From NCBI GenBank assembly GCA_905236735.1, contig CAJOOU010000093.1, positions 1-5,742 of the forward strand: a stretch of 5,742 nucleotides of DNA, written 5' to 3'. Below, piece after piece: positions 5,682-5,742 of this stretch. Both the position numbers and the translations under genes were made by a program. This stretch comes from an uncultured Eubacterium sp. (GTDB lineage Bacteria > Bacillota > Clostridia > Lachnospirales > Lachnospiraceae). The notes under the pieces were generated by a model. That model was not told the origin of the DNA. It saw nothing but the letters and a program-made list of their open reading frames with translations, and made no database searches. The first letter of the stretch is position 1; every line of letters begins with the position of its first letter.

Positions 5682-5742
5682 AACTGCTAATATTGTAACT
5701 TATGAGAAAAAGACGCTTCAGCGAGGAAGCGCCTTTTTCTGC
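5682..5742. repeat. Right arm of the long inverted repeat, reaching the window end
   Basis: Reverse complement of 5095-5155 with one mismatch; the distal 53 nt are identical. It carries an inverted copy of the focA terminator. What lies to its right is not visible, so neither a target-site duplication nor the true outer end of the repeat can be assessed. Confidence 0.95.
5705..5740 (-). terminator. Inverted copy of the focA terminator, best oriented leftward
   Basis: Bases 5705-5719 pair with 5726-5740. Read on the - strand it is identical to the terminator at 5097-5132, with the G-U wobble; read on the + strand it has one A-C mismatch (5713/5732) in an otherwise 15-bp stem followed by TTTTT. 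It should stop leftward transcripts entering from beyond the window, and probably also a rightward RNA from the element, less well. Confidence 0.75.

Larger units (their letters stand above)
5133..5704. ncRNA. Candidate large structured non-coding RNA or non-coding element
   Basis: No convincing protein gene is present. Complementary segments are dense and mutually nested. The inner inverted-repeat arms (5133-5155/5682-5704) would close the fold. Inside are 5171-5177/5386-5392, 5197-5203/5351-5357, hairpin 5220-5224/5234-5238, 5243-5248/5308-5314 (one bulge), 5254-5261/5296-5303, 5264-5268/5272-5276, hairpins 5415-5419/5426-5430 and 5439-5443/5450-5454, the stack 5476-5479/5618-5621, 5483-5489/5608-5614 and 5496-5504/5593-5601, hairpins at 5514-5543 and 5553-5565, and 5627-5632/5662-5667 enclosing 5640-5644/5653-5657. 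None of these conflict. Almost all are Watson-Crick, so the transcribed strand is unclear; a U5490-G5607 wobble and the AAA/AAA internal loop slightly favour the + strand. A TATAAT at 5175-5180 has no good -35. Size is in the range of ornate large RNAs (OLE, ROOL, GOLLD) or RNAIII, but I see no motif that assigns it to one. Confidence 0.5.

Overview
The window looks like a piece of a Gram-positive, low-to-moderate GC, anaerobic clostridial genome, most likely Lachnospiraceae (Butyrivibrio/Roseburia-like). That is inferred from strong purine-rich ribosome binding sites, sigma-A promoters, AT-rich spacers, a GAF-GGDEF-GGDEF-EAL protein beside a YvyF-type flagellar zinc-ribbon protein, and a FocA-family channel. 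No rRNA or other marker is present to prove it. All four protein genes lie on the + strand.

Positions 1-2813 hold a signalling and motility unit. A good promoter (56-84) drives a 751-residue cytoplasmic c-di-GMP protein (GAF sensor, one intact and one degraded GGDEF domain, intact EAL phosphodiesterase). Fourteen bases after it comes a 133-residue zinc ribbon-HTH-zinc ribbon protein resembling the YvyF family of flagellar operons. The pair points to c-di-GMP control of the switch between motile and sessile states.

Positions 2814-2998 are an AT-rich spacer with a consensus -10 box and a terminator hairpin overlapping the predicted transcription start. Then come moeA (molybdenum insertion into molybdopterin) and, 24 bp later, a formate/nitrite-family channel most like FocA. 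Together they suggest formate metabolism with a molybdenum-dependent formate dehydrogenase encoded elsewhere, although fermentative formate export alone would also explain the channel.

Positions 5066-5742 have no convincing protein gene and are the most unusual part. A 15-bp terminator behind the channel gene lies in a sequence that recurs inverted at the very end of the window: 53 nt perfect, 60 of 61 over the longer arm. The roughly 525 nt between the arms contain many complementary segments that fit one nested, non-conflicting multibranch fold. They also contain four CCUCC-type (anti-Shine-Dalgarno) motifs on the + strand, one in a hairpin loop, and two hairpins with the same CGGAT loop. 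I read this as a candidate large structured non-coding RNA, or a small non-coding mobile or invertible element with terminator-bearing ends. I cannot match it to a named RNA class from the sequence alone. Because the second arm ends exactly at the window edge, an assembly artefact must also be considered.
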